Source: Pseudoramibacter faecis
GTDB taxonomy: Bacteria; Bacillota; Clostridia; Eubacteriales; Eubacteriaceae
NCBI RefSeq assembly: GCF_036289405.1
Contig: NZ_JAYFFI010000001.1
Coordinates: forward strand, 62,001 to 126,000
Reading direction: 5' to 3'
DNA: 64,000 nt
Made by a program: the position numbers and the translations under genes. Shown piece by piece: positions 33,040 through 41,610 of this stretch. Positions within the stretch are counted from its first letter, which is position 1, and each line of letters opens with the position of its first letter. The notes under the pieces were generated by a model. The model saw nothing but the letters and a program-made list of their open reading frames with translations, was not told the origin of the DNA and did not search any database.

Positions 33040-34101
33040 TCAGAGATTTTCGATAATATGCCGGCCCATTTCCCGGCAGCCGATCACCTTTTCGCCGGCC
33101 GTGGCAATATCGCCGGTACGCCAGCCTTGTTGCAAGGTCTTTTCCACAGCGCCTTCGATGTTTTTCGCTTCTGCCTCAAGGCCCAGGGTGTAGCGCAGCA
33201 TCATGGCAACGGAAAGGACCGTCGCGATGGGGTTGGCCTTGTCTTCACCGGCGATATCCGGCGCCGAGCCGTGAATCGGTTCGTACATCCCGAAATTGTT
33301 TTCGCCCAGGGACGCCGACGGCAGCATGCCGATGGAGCCGGTGATGGTGGAAGATTCGTCGGAGAGAATATCGCCGAAGAGATTGCCCGTCAAAATGACG
33401 TCGAACTGCCAAGGATTGATCACCAGCTGCATGGCCGCGTTATCGACATAAAGATAATCGACTTCGACTTCGGGATAATCCTTGGCCACTTCTTTCACGA
33501 TCTTGCGCCAGAGCCTCGAGGTTTCGAGGACATTGGCCTTGTCGACGCAGGTCAGCTTTTTGCCGCGCTTCATCGCGGATTCAAACCCGATCTTCGCGAT
33601 GCGTTCCACTTCCGGCCGAGAATAGTTCATCAGGTCGGAGGCGAAGTCATCCCCTTCGCGATGCTTTTCGCCGAAATACACGTCGCCGGTGAGTTCTCGG
33701 ACGACCAACACGTCGAGCCCGTCGCCGATGATTTCCGGCTTGAGCGGCGACGCATCCCGCAGCTCGTCAAAGAGCATCGCCGGGCGCAAATTGGCATAAA
33801 GTCCCAGCGCCTTGCGGATGCCAAGCAGCCCGGCCTCCGGCCGCTTGTCCCCCGGCAGATCATCCCATTTCGGGCCGCCCATGGCGCCGAGGAGCACCGC
33901 GTCAGACGCCTTGCACACGTCCACGGTTTCCTGGGGCAAGGGCGAACCGGTTTCGTCAATGGCGATGCCGCCGGCGAGCACCTCGGTATAGTCAAACCGA
34001 TGACCGTACTTCCTGCCGATTTCGTCCAGCACCTTCTGGCTCGCGCCGACAATTTCCGGACCGATGCCGTCCCCTTTGATCACTGCGATTTTGTAATTCA
34101 T
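33040..34101 (-). CDS. leuB: 3-isopropylmalate dehydrogenase LeuB
   Basis: This NAD-dependent oxidative decarboxylase acts on 3-isopropylmalate and, in the citramalate route, on 3-methylmalate. The 353-residue frame has IAVIKGDGIGPEIV, LLGAMGGPKWDDLP, LGLYANLRPA, VVRELTGDVYFGEK, VDKANVLETSRLWR, LYVDNAAMQLV, VILTGNLFGDILSDESS and EPIHGSAPDIAGEDKANP. An AAAGGAG site precedes the ATG at 34101. It follows leuD by 30 bases. Confidence 0.96.
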   Translation of the reverse strand: MNYKIAVIKGDGIGPEIVGASQKVLDEIGRKYGHRFDYTEVLAGGIAIDETGSPLPQETVDVCKASDAVLLGAMGGPKWDDLPGDKRPEAGLLGIRKALGLYANLRPAMLFDELRDASPLKPEIIGDGLDVLVVRELTGDVYFGEKHREGDDFASDLMNYSRPEVERIAKIGFESAMKRGKKLTCVDKANVLETSRLWRKIVKEVAKDYPEVEVDYLYVDNAAMQLVINPWQFDVILTGNLFGDILSDESSTITGSIGMLPSASLGENNFGMYEPIHGSAPDIAGEDKANPIATVLSVAMMLRYTLGLEAEAKNIEGAVEKTLQQGWRTGDIATAGEKVIGCREMGRHIIENL

Positions 34102-34131
34102 GATGCGCTCCTTTAATCCTTTGTTTAAACC

Positions 34132-34623
34132 TTAAAGCATGTTCGCGTTGACGTAGTTCACCAGGCCGCCGGCCGCGATGAGTTCTTGCATAAACGGCGG
34201 GAAGGGCTGACCCTGAAAACTCTGATCCTTCGTCACATCGGTGATCTTGCCCGAGTCGAAATTGACTTCGACGGTATCACCCGCTTCGATCGCGGCGACC
34301 GCTTCCGGGCTTTCGAGAATCGGCAGGCCGATATTGATCGCATTGCGGTAGAAAATGCGGGCAAAGCTGTTGGCAATCACACAGGAAACGCCGGATGCTT
34401 TAATGGCGATCGGCGCGTGTTCTCTGGAGGAGCCGCAGCCGAAGTTATCGTCGGCGACGATAATATCTCCCTTGTGAACGTTGTTCACAAAATCCTTATC
34501 GATATCTTCCATGCAATGTTCGGCCAGTTCCAGCGGATCCGAGGTATTTAAATAGCGTGCCGGAATGATAACATCCGTATCGACGTTATCGCCATAGCGA
34601 AAAACTTTTCCTTTAGCATTCAT
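34132..34623 (-). CDS. leuD: 3-isopropylmalate dehydratase small subunit LeuD
   Basis: The 163-residue swivelling subunit of the isomerase carries FRYGDNVDTDVIIPARYL, DIIVADDNFGCGSSREHAPIAIKASG, ANSFARIFYRNAINIGLPI and a C-terminal SFQGQPFPPFMQELIAAGGLVNY. With LeuC it isomerises isopropylmalate or citramalate. It starts 18 bases after leuC, with AAAGGAA as its site. The short 160-residue form is the archaeal/clostridial LeuD type rather than the 200-residue enterobacterial type. Confidence 0.95.
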   Translation of the reverse strand: MNAKGKVFRYGDNVDTDVIIPARYLNTSDPLELAEHCMEDIDKDFVNNVHKGDIIVADDNFGCGSSREHAPIAIKASGVSCVIANSFARIFYRNAINIGLPILESPEAVAAIEAGDTVEVNFDSGKITDVTKDQSFQGQPFPPFMQELIAAGGLVNYVNANML

Positions 34624-34641
34624 CGGGAAGCAATTCCTTTC

Positions 34642-35904
34642 TTATAATTCATCGGGAGTAGCGATACGACCGAGAACGGCAGATGCGGCTGCCGTTTCCG
34701 GGCTGGCCAGATAAACTTCCGAATCGACATGGCCCATCCGGCCGACAAAGTTGCGGTTGGTGGTGGAAACGCAGCGTTCGCCCGCCGCGAGGATCCCCAT
34801 GTGCCCGCCGAGACAGGGACCGCAAGTCGGGGTGCTGATGGCACAGCCTGCCGCCACAAAGTCTTTAAAGAAGCCGGCGTCCATGCATTGTTCCCAAATC
34901 TTCGGCGTTGCCGGGATGATGAGCACCCGCACCCCGTCGGCCACCTTGCGGCCCTTTAAGATTTTGTCGGCCTTTTCGAAATCAGAGAAGCGGCCGTTGG
35001 TGCAGGAGCCGATCACGACCTGATGAATGGCCACCGGCGCTTCAATGGCGTCAACGGTCTTCGTGTTTTCCGGCAAATGCGGGAAAGCCACCGTCGACTT
35101 GAGTGCCGACAAATCAATATCAAACACTTCGTCGTATGCTGCGTCGGCATCCGCTTCGTAAACCGTGTAGGGCTTGGTAGAATGTTCTTTGATATAGGCG
35201 ATGGTCTGTTCGTCCACCGGGAAGATGCCGTTCTTGCCGCCGGCTTCAATGGCCATGTTAGCAATGGTGAAGCGGTCATCCATGGTCAGGCTGGCCACGC
35301 CGGGGCCAGCGAATTCCATCGATTGATAAAGCGCGCCGTCGACGCCGATCATCCCGATGATGTGGAGAATCAGATCCTTCCCGGAGACATTAGGCTTAAA
35401 ACTTCCCGTCAAGTTAAACTTCAAGGCGCTCGGCACTTTAAACCAGGCCTTGCCGGTTGCCATGCCCACGGCCATATCCGTGGAGCCGACCCCGGTGGAA
35501 AAGGCTCCCAGCGCCCCGTAGGTGCAGGTGTGCGAATCCGCGCCGATCACCAGATCGCCGCCGACTACCAGACCTTTTTCCGGCAACAGGGCATGCTCCA
35601 CGCCCATCTCTCCCACTTCAAAATAGTTGGAGATCTTTTGTCCGCTGGCGAACTCCCGGACTTTCTTGCATTGTTCGGCCGCTTTGATGTCTTTATTCGG
35701 TGCGAAATGGTCCGGCACCAGCGCAACCTTTTCCTTATTGAACACCTGATCGGTATCGAGATTCTTAAATACATTGATGGCCACCGGAGAGGTGATGTCG
35801 TTGCCCAGCACCAGGTCTAAATTCGCCATAATCAAATCGCCCGCCTTCACGGAATCTACGCCTGCGTGTGCCGCCAGGATCTTCTGCGTCATCGTCATTC
35901 CCAT
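34642..35904 (-). CDS. leuC: 3-isopropylmalate dehydratase large subunit LeuC
   Basis: The 420-residue aconitase-family subunit has MTQKILAAHAGVDSVKAGDLI, the metal-site region VIGADSHTCTYGALGAFSTGVGSTDMA, the cluster cysteines in VIGSCTNGRFSDF and TPTCGPCLGGHMGILAAGERCVSTTNRNFVGRMG. The size and opening match the 420-residue clostridial LeuC group paired with the short LeuD. AAGGAG precedes the start at 35904. The 98 bases up to cimA hold no clear terminator. Confidence 0.96.
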   Translation of the reverse strand: MGMTMTQKILAAHAGVDSVKAGDLIMANLDLVLGNDITSPVAINVFKNLDTDQVFNKEKVALVPDHFAPNKDIKAAEQCKKVREFASGQKISNYFEVGEMGVEHALLPEKGLVVGGDLVIGADSHTCTYGALGAFSTGVGSTDMAVGMATGKAWFKVPSALKFNLTGSFKPNVSGKDLILHIIGMIGVDGALYQSMEFAGPGVASLTMDDRFTIANMAIEAGGKNGIFPVDEQTIAYIKEHSTKPYTVYEADADAAYDEVFDIDLSALKSTVAFPHLPENTKTVDAIEAPVAIHQVVIGSCTNGRFSDFEKADKILKGRKVADGVRVLIIPATPKIWEQCMDAGFFKDFVAAGCAISTPTCGPCLGGHMGILAAGERCVSTTNRNFVGRMGHVDSEVYLASPETAAASAVLGRIATPDEL

Positions 35905-36003
35905 GATTTTTCTCCTTCTTGCTTGATACTTAAAATATTAAGATGCTTTTTTGACGGCCTACAGCCTATCCCAAAAGCTTTCAAATGAGCTTAAAGGCGC
36001 TGT

Positions 36004-37596
36004 TTATACCAGATGGTATTCGCGCACCCGACGCTCCATGTCCGAGAGCAGCTTGTATTCGACAGAGTCGATGAGTGCGATCAAACTGGCCTCGATCACG
36101 TCAGTCGAGACGCCAACATTGCTCCAAATATCCTGACCGTCGGTGCTTTCGATCAGCACGCGCACCTTGGAGGCCGTCGCCCCCTGGTCGATCACGCGTA
36201 CCTTAAAATCCGTCAGGCGCAAATCGCGAATGCTGGGATAAAAGGTCTCGAGGGTTTTGCGCAGCGCCTTGTCCAGCGCGTTAACCGGGCCGTCGCCCTC
36301 CGCCGCGTTGATGGCTTCCTCGCCATCCACCGAAAGTTTGACGACCGCCGAAGCGGAGATCGCCCGGCCGGCCACCGGCTTTTCGCCAATGGTTTTAAAG
36401 TCTTCAATTTCGAAAAAGGGCTTGAACTTGCCGAGTTCCTTGCGGATCAAAAGCCGGATTGAGCTTTCGGCCCCTTCAAATTGATAGCCTTCGTATTCGA
36501 GCGCCTTGATGCGGTCCATCACCCGGGTGGTGGCCTCCGAATGCTTGTCGATGGTTGGATCCACCTCGTTGATCATCTGGATGATCGTTCCCCGGCCGGA
36601 AACCTCCGACATCAGAATGCGCCGGCTGTTGCCCACCGTTTCCGGCGGGATGTGCTCGAACGAGCTCGGCGCCTTCATCACCGCGTCGATGTGCATGCCG
36701 CCCTTGTGAGCAAAGGCGCTCTTGCCGATGTAGGGCTCTTTGCCGCTGAGGGCAAAATTGGAAATTTCCGCAATTTTAATGGCCGCGCTCGTCAGATTTT
36801 GGATGCCGTCGGCTTCAATGCAGTCGTAGCCCATCTTCAGCTGCAGATTCGCGATGATGGTCGATAGGTTGGCGTTGCCGCAGCGCTCGCCGTAGCCCAA
36901 AAACGTCCCCTGAACCTGGGTCGCGCCGGCTTCGACCGCCGCCATCGAGTTGGCCACGCCCACGCCGATATCATTGTGGGCGTGAATGGCGATCTCTGCC
37001 GTTATCGTCTTTTGCAGCTCTCGGATGACCGCCACTATTTCCGCCGGCAGAGAACCGCCGTTGGTGTCGCACAGGGAAAGCGATACCGCTCCGCCGCGTT
37101 CCGCGGCCTGAAGCACCGCCAGCGCATATTCGGCATTGAGTTTATAACCGTCGAAAAAATGTTCTGCGTCAAAGATGACCTTCACACCCTGATCGGTTAA
37201 AAAGCGGCAGCTGTCTTCCACCATTGCCAGATTCTCTTCGAGGGTCGTTCCGATAATTTCCTCCACATGAAAAGAAGATGCCTTTCCAAAAATCGCCGCG
37301 TATTTGGTGCCTGCTTCAAGAATGGCCAGCAGATTGGCGTCGTCCTCCGGGGAAATTCCCGGCCGCCGGGTCGAACCGAAAGCACAAAGCGCCGCGTGAC
37401 ACAGCTCGACGGTCTTCAGTTCCTCAAAAAAGGCAATGTCCTTGGGATTGGATCCCGGATTGCCCGCTTCAATAATATCAATCCCCAGCTTGTCCAGCGT
37501 TTTTAAAATATTCAGTTTGTCCTCAACGGAAAAGGAAATGCCCTCAGCCTGGGCCCCATCCCGCAAGGTGGAATCAAAGGTTGTGATCTTTGCCAT
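36004..37596 (-). CDS. cimA: (R)-citramalate synthase CimA
   Basis: CimA condenses pyruvate and acetyl-CoA to citramalate, opening the threonine-independent route to 2-oxobutyrate and isoleucine. The 530-residue frame has TTFDSTLRDGAQAEGISFSVEDKL, IIEAGNPGSNP, HVEEIIGTTLEENLAMVEDS, VIFDAEHFFDGYK, LCDTNGGSLP, IHAHNDIGVGVANSMAAVEAG, GTFLGYGERCGNANLSTI, KGGMHIDAV and the C-terminal regulatory domain to the end. The DAEHFFDGY and YGERCGN motifs distinguish this group from LeuA. The ATG at 37596 has AAGGAGCAGG before it. It is the first gene after an isoleucine-type T-box and feeds leuC/leuD/leuB, ilvD and ilvB downstream. Confidence 0.93.
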   Translation of the reverse strand: MAKITTFDSTLRDGAQAEGISFSVEDKLNILKTLDKLGIDIIEAGNPGSNPKDIAFFEELKTVELCHAALCAFGSTRRPGISPEDDANLLAILEAGTKYAAIFGKASSFHVEEIIGTTLEENLAMVEDSCRFLTDQGVKVIFDAEHFFDGYKLNAEYALAVLQAAERGGAVSLSLCDTNGGSLPAEIVAVIRELQKTITAEIAIHAHNDIGVGVANSMAAVEAGATQVQGTFLGYGERCGNANLSTIIANLQLKMGYDCIEADGIQNLTSAAIKIAEISNFALSGKEPYIGKSAFAHKGGMHIDAVMKAPSSFEHIPPETVGNSRRILMSEVSGRGTIIQMINEVDPTIDKHSEATTRVMDRIKALEYEGYQFEGAESSIRLLIRKELGKFKPFFEIEDFKTIGEKPVAGRAISASAVVKLSVDGEEAINAAEGDGPVNALDKALRKTLETFYPSIRDLRLTDFKVRVIDQGATASKVRVLIESTDGQDIWSNVGVSTDVIEASLIALIDSVEYKLLSDMERRVREYHLV

Positions 37597-37613
37597 ATCC
37601 TGCTCCTTACAAT

Positions 37614-37916
37614 TAAAAAACGTCTCTTTATATCGTTTGATATAAAGAGACGGAGTAAACACATTTATCCCGCGGTACCACTCTTCTTGATATGAGTAAC
37701 CACATATCCACTTCAGGTCGGAGCCATGCTCTTAACCCTAATCCGTTAACGCCGGAATGGAAGTTCTCGGCCTTCCCTACTTTCGTTCCATTTGGGGTCG
37801 GCTGCTCACGAGTGATTATTGCGCATCCATTTTTTATTGCCATCGCACCCACCGGCAACTCTCTTTAAAAAACTTGTGATGTTTTTCTCTCGCCCATCGC
37901 ATTGTTATTTGATATT
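37614..37916 (-). promoter_or_regulatory. T-box riboswitch, specifier most likely AUC (Ile)
   Basis: The leader has a Stem I with the distal AGAGAG...GGTGGGTG elements. Its specifier region reads AATAATCA just above a GCGAG/CTCGT base stem, which gives codon AUC (37814-37816) followed by A. The conserved T-box GAGTGGTACCGCGGG is at 37669-37683. A terminator follows, with a perfect 14-bp stem at 37621-37652 and six T. Uncharged tRNA-Ile should pair with the specifier and the T-box bulge and prevent termination. A Leu specifier (CUC, next to it) is the alternative. Confidence 0.88.
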
Positions 37917-37922
37917 GGATAC

Positions 37923-37950
37923 AGTATAGCACTTTCATGCATTTTGTCAA
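37923..37950 (-). promoter_or_regulatory. Promoter of the T-box operon
   Basis: TTGACA (37945-37950) and TATACT (37923-37928) on the minus strand with a 16-base spacer, about 30-40 bases before Stem I. Confidence 0.75.
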
Positions 37951-38009
37951 CTGCTTTTTCAGTTGATTTGAAATAATTCAAATTTATACATTATTTCAAA
38001 AAATTACAA

Positions 38010-38504
38010 TCATCTTCTCTGATTGCGATTGTAAAAACATTGTTTCATCAATTTAATGCAATCATTTTCGCATATGCCGGCGTAAATTTCCATCGCGTTG
38101 GCAAGCATCGGATGCCTGCCCAAATCGGCCGTGGTCTCCACCGCGCCAAAGCGTTTTTCCGCCGCTCCGTAAACCAGCTTGGCCAGGCGCGCCTGAATGA
38201 TCGCCCCCATGCACATGGGGCACGGCTCCGCCGTTACATAAAGCGTGCAGTCGTCGAGGCGCCAGCGTCCCAGCTTCCGAGCCGCCGCACGAATCGCCAG
38301 CAGCTCTGCATGGGCCGTCGGATCCTGCAGCGTTTCCTTGCGGTTGTGATCTGCCGCGACCACTTGGTCGCCGCACACCACAACTGCTCCAACGGGAAAC
38401 TCCCCCGCTGCCAGCGCCTGTCGCCCCTCATCCAGCGCGAGCCGCATCCAATCCTGCATCGTCGGCTGCCCGGCCTTTAAAAAAGTTTCTCTTTTAGCAT
38501 CCAT
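38010..38504 (-). CDS. tadA: tRNA-specific adenosine deaminase TadA
   Basis: The zinc deaminase makes inosine-34 in tRNA-Arg. The 164-residue frame has MRLALDEGRQALAAGEFPVGAVVV, the catalytic DPTAHAELLAIRAAARKLG (His and Glu), and LYVTAEPCPMCMGAIIQARLAKLVYGA with the two zinc cysteines. A CGGAGA site lies 9 bases before the ATG at 38504. It is followed by no gene on the same strand until cimA, across the T-box region. Confidence 0.92.
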   Translation of the reverse strand: MDAKRETFLKAGQPTMQDWMRLALDEGRQALAAGEFPVGAVVVCGDQVVAADHNRKETLQDPTAHAELLAIRAAARKLGRWRLDDCTLYVTAEPCPMCMGAIIQARLAKLVYGAAEKRFGAVETTADLGRHPMLANAMEIYAGICENDCIKLMKQCFYNRNQRR

Positions 38505-38574
38505 CTAAGATCTCCGCAAAAAAGCCGGCACATCAAAAAACATCCCGGTCTTTTTCTCTTCGCCGTGCCGCCGC

Positions 38575-40965
38575 CTATAGAATCACGGAGAGATCCGACT
38601 CTGCCTCTTTCGCGCTGTTAAGCACATGATCAAAGCGAATCGCATAAGTCGGCAGCTCAATATCCAAAGCGATCTTCAGCACATCGTCGATGGTCTCAGC
38701 AAAATAAAACTGCAGCTGATCGGTCACTTCCTCGGGAACATCCTCGAGATCCTGCTCGTTTTCTTTCGGCAAAATGATGCGCTCGATGCCGCTGCGCTGC
38801 GCCGCCATCACCTTCTCCTTAATGCCGCCGACCGGCAGCACCTGACCGGAGAGCGTGATTTCGCCGGTCATCGAGAGCTTGGCATCCACCGATCTGCCGA
38901 GGATCAGCGATGCCAGCGCCGTCATCAGCGTCACGCCGGCGCTGGGCCCGTCCTTGGGCGTGGCACCGGCCGGCACATGAATATGCGTGTCGTATTTGTC
39001 GAATTCAAAATCGGAGCCTTCTTTCCCGATCCGCGAGCGCAGCAGGCTCATGGCGATGGTCGCGCTCTCCTTCATCACGTCGCCCAGCTGCCCCGTCATA
39101 ATCAATCGGCCGTTCCCCAGCATAAAGGTCGCCTCGGTAAAGAGAATCTCCCCGCCAACGGCCGTCCAAGCCATGCCGGTCACCACGCCGGGAGCGTTGT
39201 GCTCATTCGCTTTTTCGTGAAAGCGCTTTTTATGCCCCAAATAAGCTTCCAGATTATCGACGCTCACGTGAACTTTGTCGGCTTTGCGGCCAACGATTTG
39301 CGTCGCGGTTTTGCGCGCGATCTTATCCAGTTCTTTGGTGAGCCCGCGCACCCCGGCTTCCGCCGTATAATCCGCGACAATTTTGTCAATCGCTTCGCGG
39401 TCCACCTTGAGCTGCTCCGCCGTCAGGCCGTTTTCTTTCAGAATTTTGGGTAGCAAATGCTCTTCCGCGATATGGCGCTTCTCGTTGTTGGTATAGGACG
39501 AAAGCTCGATCATCTCGGCGCGGTCCAAAAGCGCTCCGGGAATCCAGTTGGCGTCGTTGGCCGTCGCAATAAAGAACACGTTAGACAAGTCGTAGGGTAC
39601 TTCCAGATAGTGATCCGAAAAGGTATTGTTCTGTTCCGGATCGAGCACCTCGAGCAGTGCTGCCGATGGATCCCCCTGAATTGAAGCGCCCAGCTTGTCG
39701 ATCTCATCCAGCACAAACACCGGATTCATCGTGCCCGCGTCGCGAATGCCTTTCACGATGCGCCCCGGCAGCGCGCCGATATAAGTCCGGCGATGGCCGC
39801 GGATCTCGGATTCGTCCCGAACGCCGCCCAAACTCGCGCGCACATATTCGCGCCCGAGGGCCTCGGCGATGGATCTGCCCAGGCTCGTTTTGCCGGTGCC
39901 CGGAGGGCCCACCAAAAGCAGGATAGTCCCCTGACGGTCCTGCTTCATTTCCATCACGGCCAGATGCTCAATGATGCGGTCTTTCACATCCTCAATCCCG
40001 TAGTGGTTGGCGTCTAAAATTTTGCGCGCTTCTTCGATGTCGATATGGGTGGCTTCGCAGGTCCACGGCATCTCGAGCAGCAAGTCCAGATAATTCATAA
40101 TAATCGCCACTTCGGAAGAGCCCTGGGGCGTGTTGTCCAGCTTCTTCAACTCCTTCAGCGCGACCTTGCGTACGGCCTCGGGCATATCGGAATCCTCGAT
40201 GCGCCGGCGATAATCATCGCTGTCATCAACGTCGTCTTCCCCCAATTCCGCCTCGATATTTTTGAGCTGTTCCCGCAACATGGCTTCCCGGTAATTTTTA
40301 TCCTTTTCCCGGGCGTATTTCTTGCTGATTTCCAGTTTCAGGTGCACCGAATCCTTTTCCTTAATCAGATAATCGATGAACTTCAAAGCCCGCTTCTTCT
40401 GGGAATTGATTTCGAGCAGGGCCTGCTTTTCCGCGATGGACAAATTCATCATCGGCACCACATAGCCCATCAGCTGCTCCACGGTGGTCAGAGTCATCAT
40501 CACCTTCAGAAAATAGTCGGCGCCTTTAAAGTTCGCCGCCAGCTGCTCCACCAGCGACTTAATATAGGTCGTCATTTCCGCGTTGTCGGCTTCGCTCAGG
40601 TCTTCCCAGTCGGGATGCTCGGCGTATTCTGCCGTCAGTTGCTCATCGGTGTTGTCGATATGAATGATGTCCACCCGCCGCAGGGTAAACACGTCGATCA
40701 CAAAACCATTGCTGGCCTCTTCGATGCGGTCAAAGCGCAGCAAGACGCCGACGCGGTAAAAGGAGGCGTCGTTCATATCGTCCAGCGCCGCATCTTCTTT
40801 TGTGGAAACGCCCACCGCCAGGGAATTGGCTTCGCCGATATATTTTTGAATATTTCTGCCGACGGTTTCCGTCACGTAAATGCGATTTTTGATGCCCGGA
40901 AAAATCACCGTCTCCGTGATGGGGATCACCGGTGCGATCAGTGGAAGTTGATTGTCTAATGCCAT
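38575..40965 (-). CDS. lon: ATP-dependent protease Lon (endopeptidase La)
   Basis: LonA is a soluble AAA+ protease. The 796-residue frame has the N-terminal substrate domain (LPLIAPVIPITETVIFPG), a coiled linker with EKDKNYREAMLREQLKNI, Walker A GPPGTGKTSLGRSIA, FVLDEIDKLG (Walker B), and the protease domain with the Ser in KDGPSAGVTLMTALA and the Lys in GGIKEKVMAA. The ATG at 40965 shares one base with the stop of the upstream MarR-type gene (TAATG), so both are made from one message. The site lies inside the marR end. Confidence 0.96.
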   Translation of the reverse strand: MALDNQLPLIAPVIPITETVIFPGIKNRIYVTETVGRNIQKYIGEANSLAVGVSTKEDAALDDMNDASFYRVGVLLRFDRIEEASNGFVIDVFTLRRVDIIHIDNTDEQLTAEYAEHPDWEDLSEADNAEMTTYIKSLVEQLAANFKGADYFLKVMMTLTTVEQLMGYVVPMMNLSIAEKQALLEINSQKKRALKFIDYLIKEKDSVHLKLEISKKYAREKDKNYREAMLREQLKNIEAELGEDDVDDSDDYRRRIEDSDMPEAVRKVALKELKKLDNTPQGSSEVAIIMNYLDLLLEMPWTCEATHIDIEEARKILDANHYGIEDVKDRIIEHLAVMEMKQDRQGTILLLVGPPGTGKTSLGRSIAEALGREYVRASLGGVRDESEIRGHRRTYIGALPGRIVKGIRDAGTMNPVFVLDEIDKLGASIQGDPSAALLEVLDPEQNNTFSDHYLEVPYDLSNVFFIATANDANWIPGALLDRAEMIELSSYTNNEKRHIAEEHLLPKILKENGLTAEQLKVDREAIDKIVADYTAEAGVRGLTKELDKIARKTATQIVGRKADKVHVSVDNLEAYLGHKKRFHEKANEHNAPGVVTGMAWTAVGGEILFTEATFMLGNGRLIMTGQLGDVMKESATIAMSLLRSRIGKEGSDFEFDKYDTHIHVPAGATPKDGPSAGVTLMTALASLILGRSVDAKLSMTGEITLSGQVLPVGGIKEKVMAAQRSGIERIILPKENEQDLEDVPEEVTDQLQFYFAETIDDVLKIALDIELPTYAIRFDHVLNSAKEAESDLSVIL

Positions 40966-41402
40966 TATTGCCTCCTGTCGTCGCTGACAATTTTGTGAAT
41001 CAATGTGATCAGCGTTTCAATTTCTATTTCGTTTAATTGCGATTCAATCTGCTCGACGAGCCGCATCTGTGCCCGCAGCTTCACCCGGGCAATCGTTTTG
41101 CCTTTGTCTGTGAGCCGGATATAATAAACGCGGCGATCTTCGCGAGATTTTTCTTTTACCACACAGCCGCTGTCTATCAGTTTGCCGATGAGCTCCGTGA
41201 CAGTCGGTTTGGACAACCCAAAGCGCATGGCCAAATCACTGAAGGTGACGTTTTTATTTGTATCCAGCACCCGCAGGCAGGCCATCTGCCGCGCTGTCAG
41301 CGCATCCTCACAGCAGCATGCCTTGACATGCTCGCTGCAGGCGTCGCCGAGTTCGGCAATCTGCACCGTCGCTTCAATCAGCCTCTGTTTGTTACAGGTC
41401 AT
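40965..41402 (-). CDS. MarR family transcriptional regulator with a CCC motif
   Basis: The 145-residue protein has the MarR winged helix (LRVLDTNKNVTFSDLAMRFGLSKPTVTELIGKLIDSGCVVKEKSREDRRVYYIRLTDKG) and a C-terminal dimer helix. Before the winged helix it has EHVKACCCEDALTARQ, three adjacent cysteines that could sense oxidants or metal. The ATG at 41402 is favoured because GGAG lies 7 bases upstream; an ATG at 41414 is in frame. It is translationally coupled to lon and is preceded by a consensus promoter followed by an inverted repeat, so autoregulation and control of lon are likely. Confidence 0.87.
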   Translation of the reverse strand: MTCNKQRLIEATVQIAELGDACSEHVKACCCEDALTARQMACLRVLDTNKNVTFSDLAMRFGLSKPTVTELIGKLIDSGCVVKEKSREDRRVYYIRLTDKGKTIARVKLRAQMRLVEQIESQLNEIEIETLITLIHKIVSDDRRQ

Positions 41403-41415
41403 AAAGCACTCCATT

Positions 41416-41474
41416 AATTAGTTTGGTTTTACCTAATTTTAAAAGAGTATACCGTCCCCACTTGATAATGTCAA
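41416..41474 (-). promoter_or_regulatory. marR-lon promoter and inverted-repeat operator
   Basis: TTGACA (41469-41474), 17 bases, TATACT (41446-41451) on the minus strand. Immediately downstream an AATTAG/CTAATT inverted repeat (41416-41438) spans the likely start of transcription, the expected place for a MarR repressor to bind. Confidence 0.75.
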
Positions 41475-41563
41475 GCAAGTGCCGCTGATTTTTACGATCT
41501 GCCGTGTTTTTTTGCCAGCACATTGTGAAATGCTCTCCGCCATTCTTCATCTTTTATATAAAT

Positions 41564-41593
41564 GTAAAAAGCCGACCTCCAAAGAGATCGGCT
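41564..41593 (-). terminator. Terminator of pckA
   Basis: 10-bp minus-strand stem AGCCGATCTC/GAGGTCGGCT (one G-T), loop TTTG, T run after it, 18 bases past the stop. Confidence 0.85.
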
Positions 41594-41610
41594 GAAAAAT
41601 TTGTAATTGT

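Noticed and set aside
33058..34116. 352-codon plus-strand frame
   Set aside because: Shadow of leuB; the leuB frame carries all catalytic motifs.
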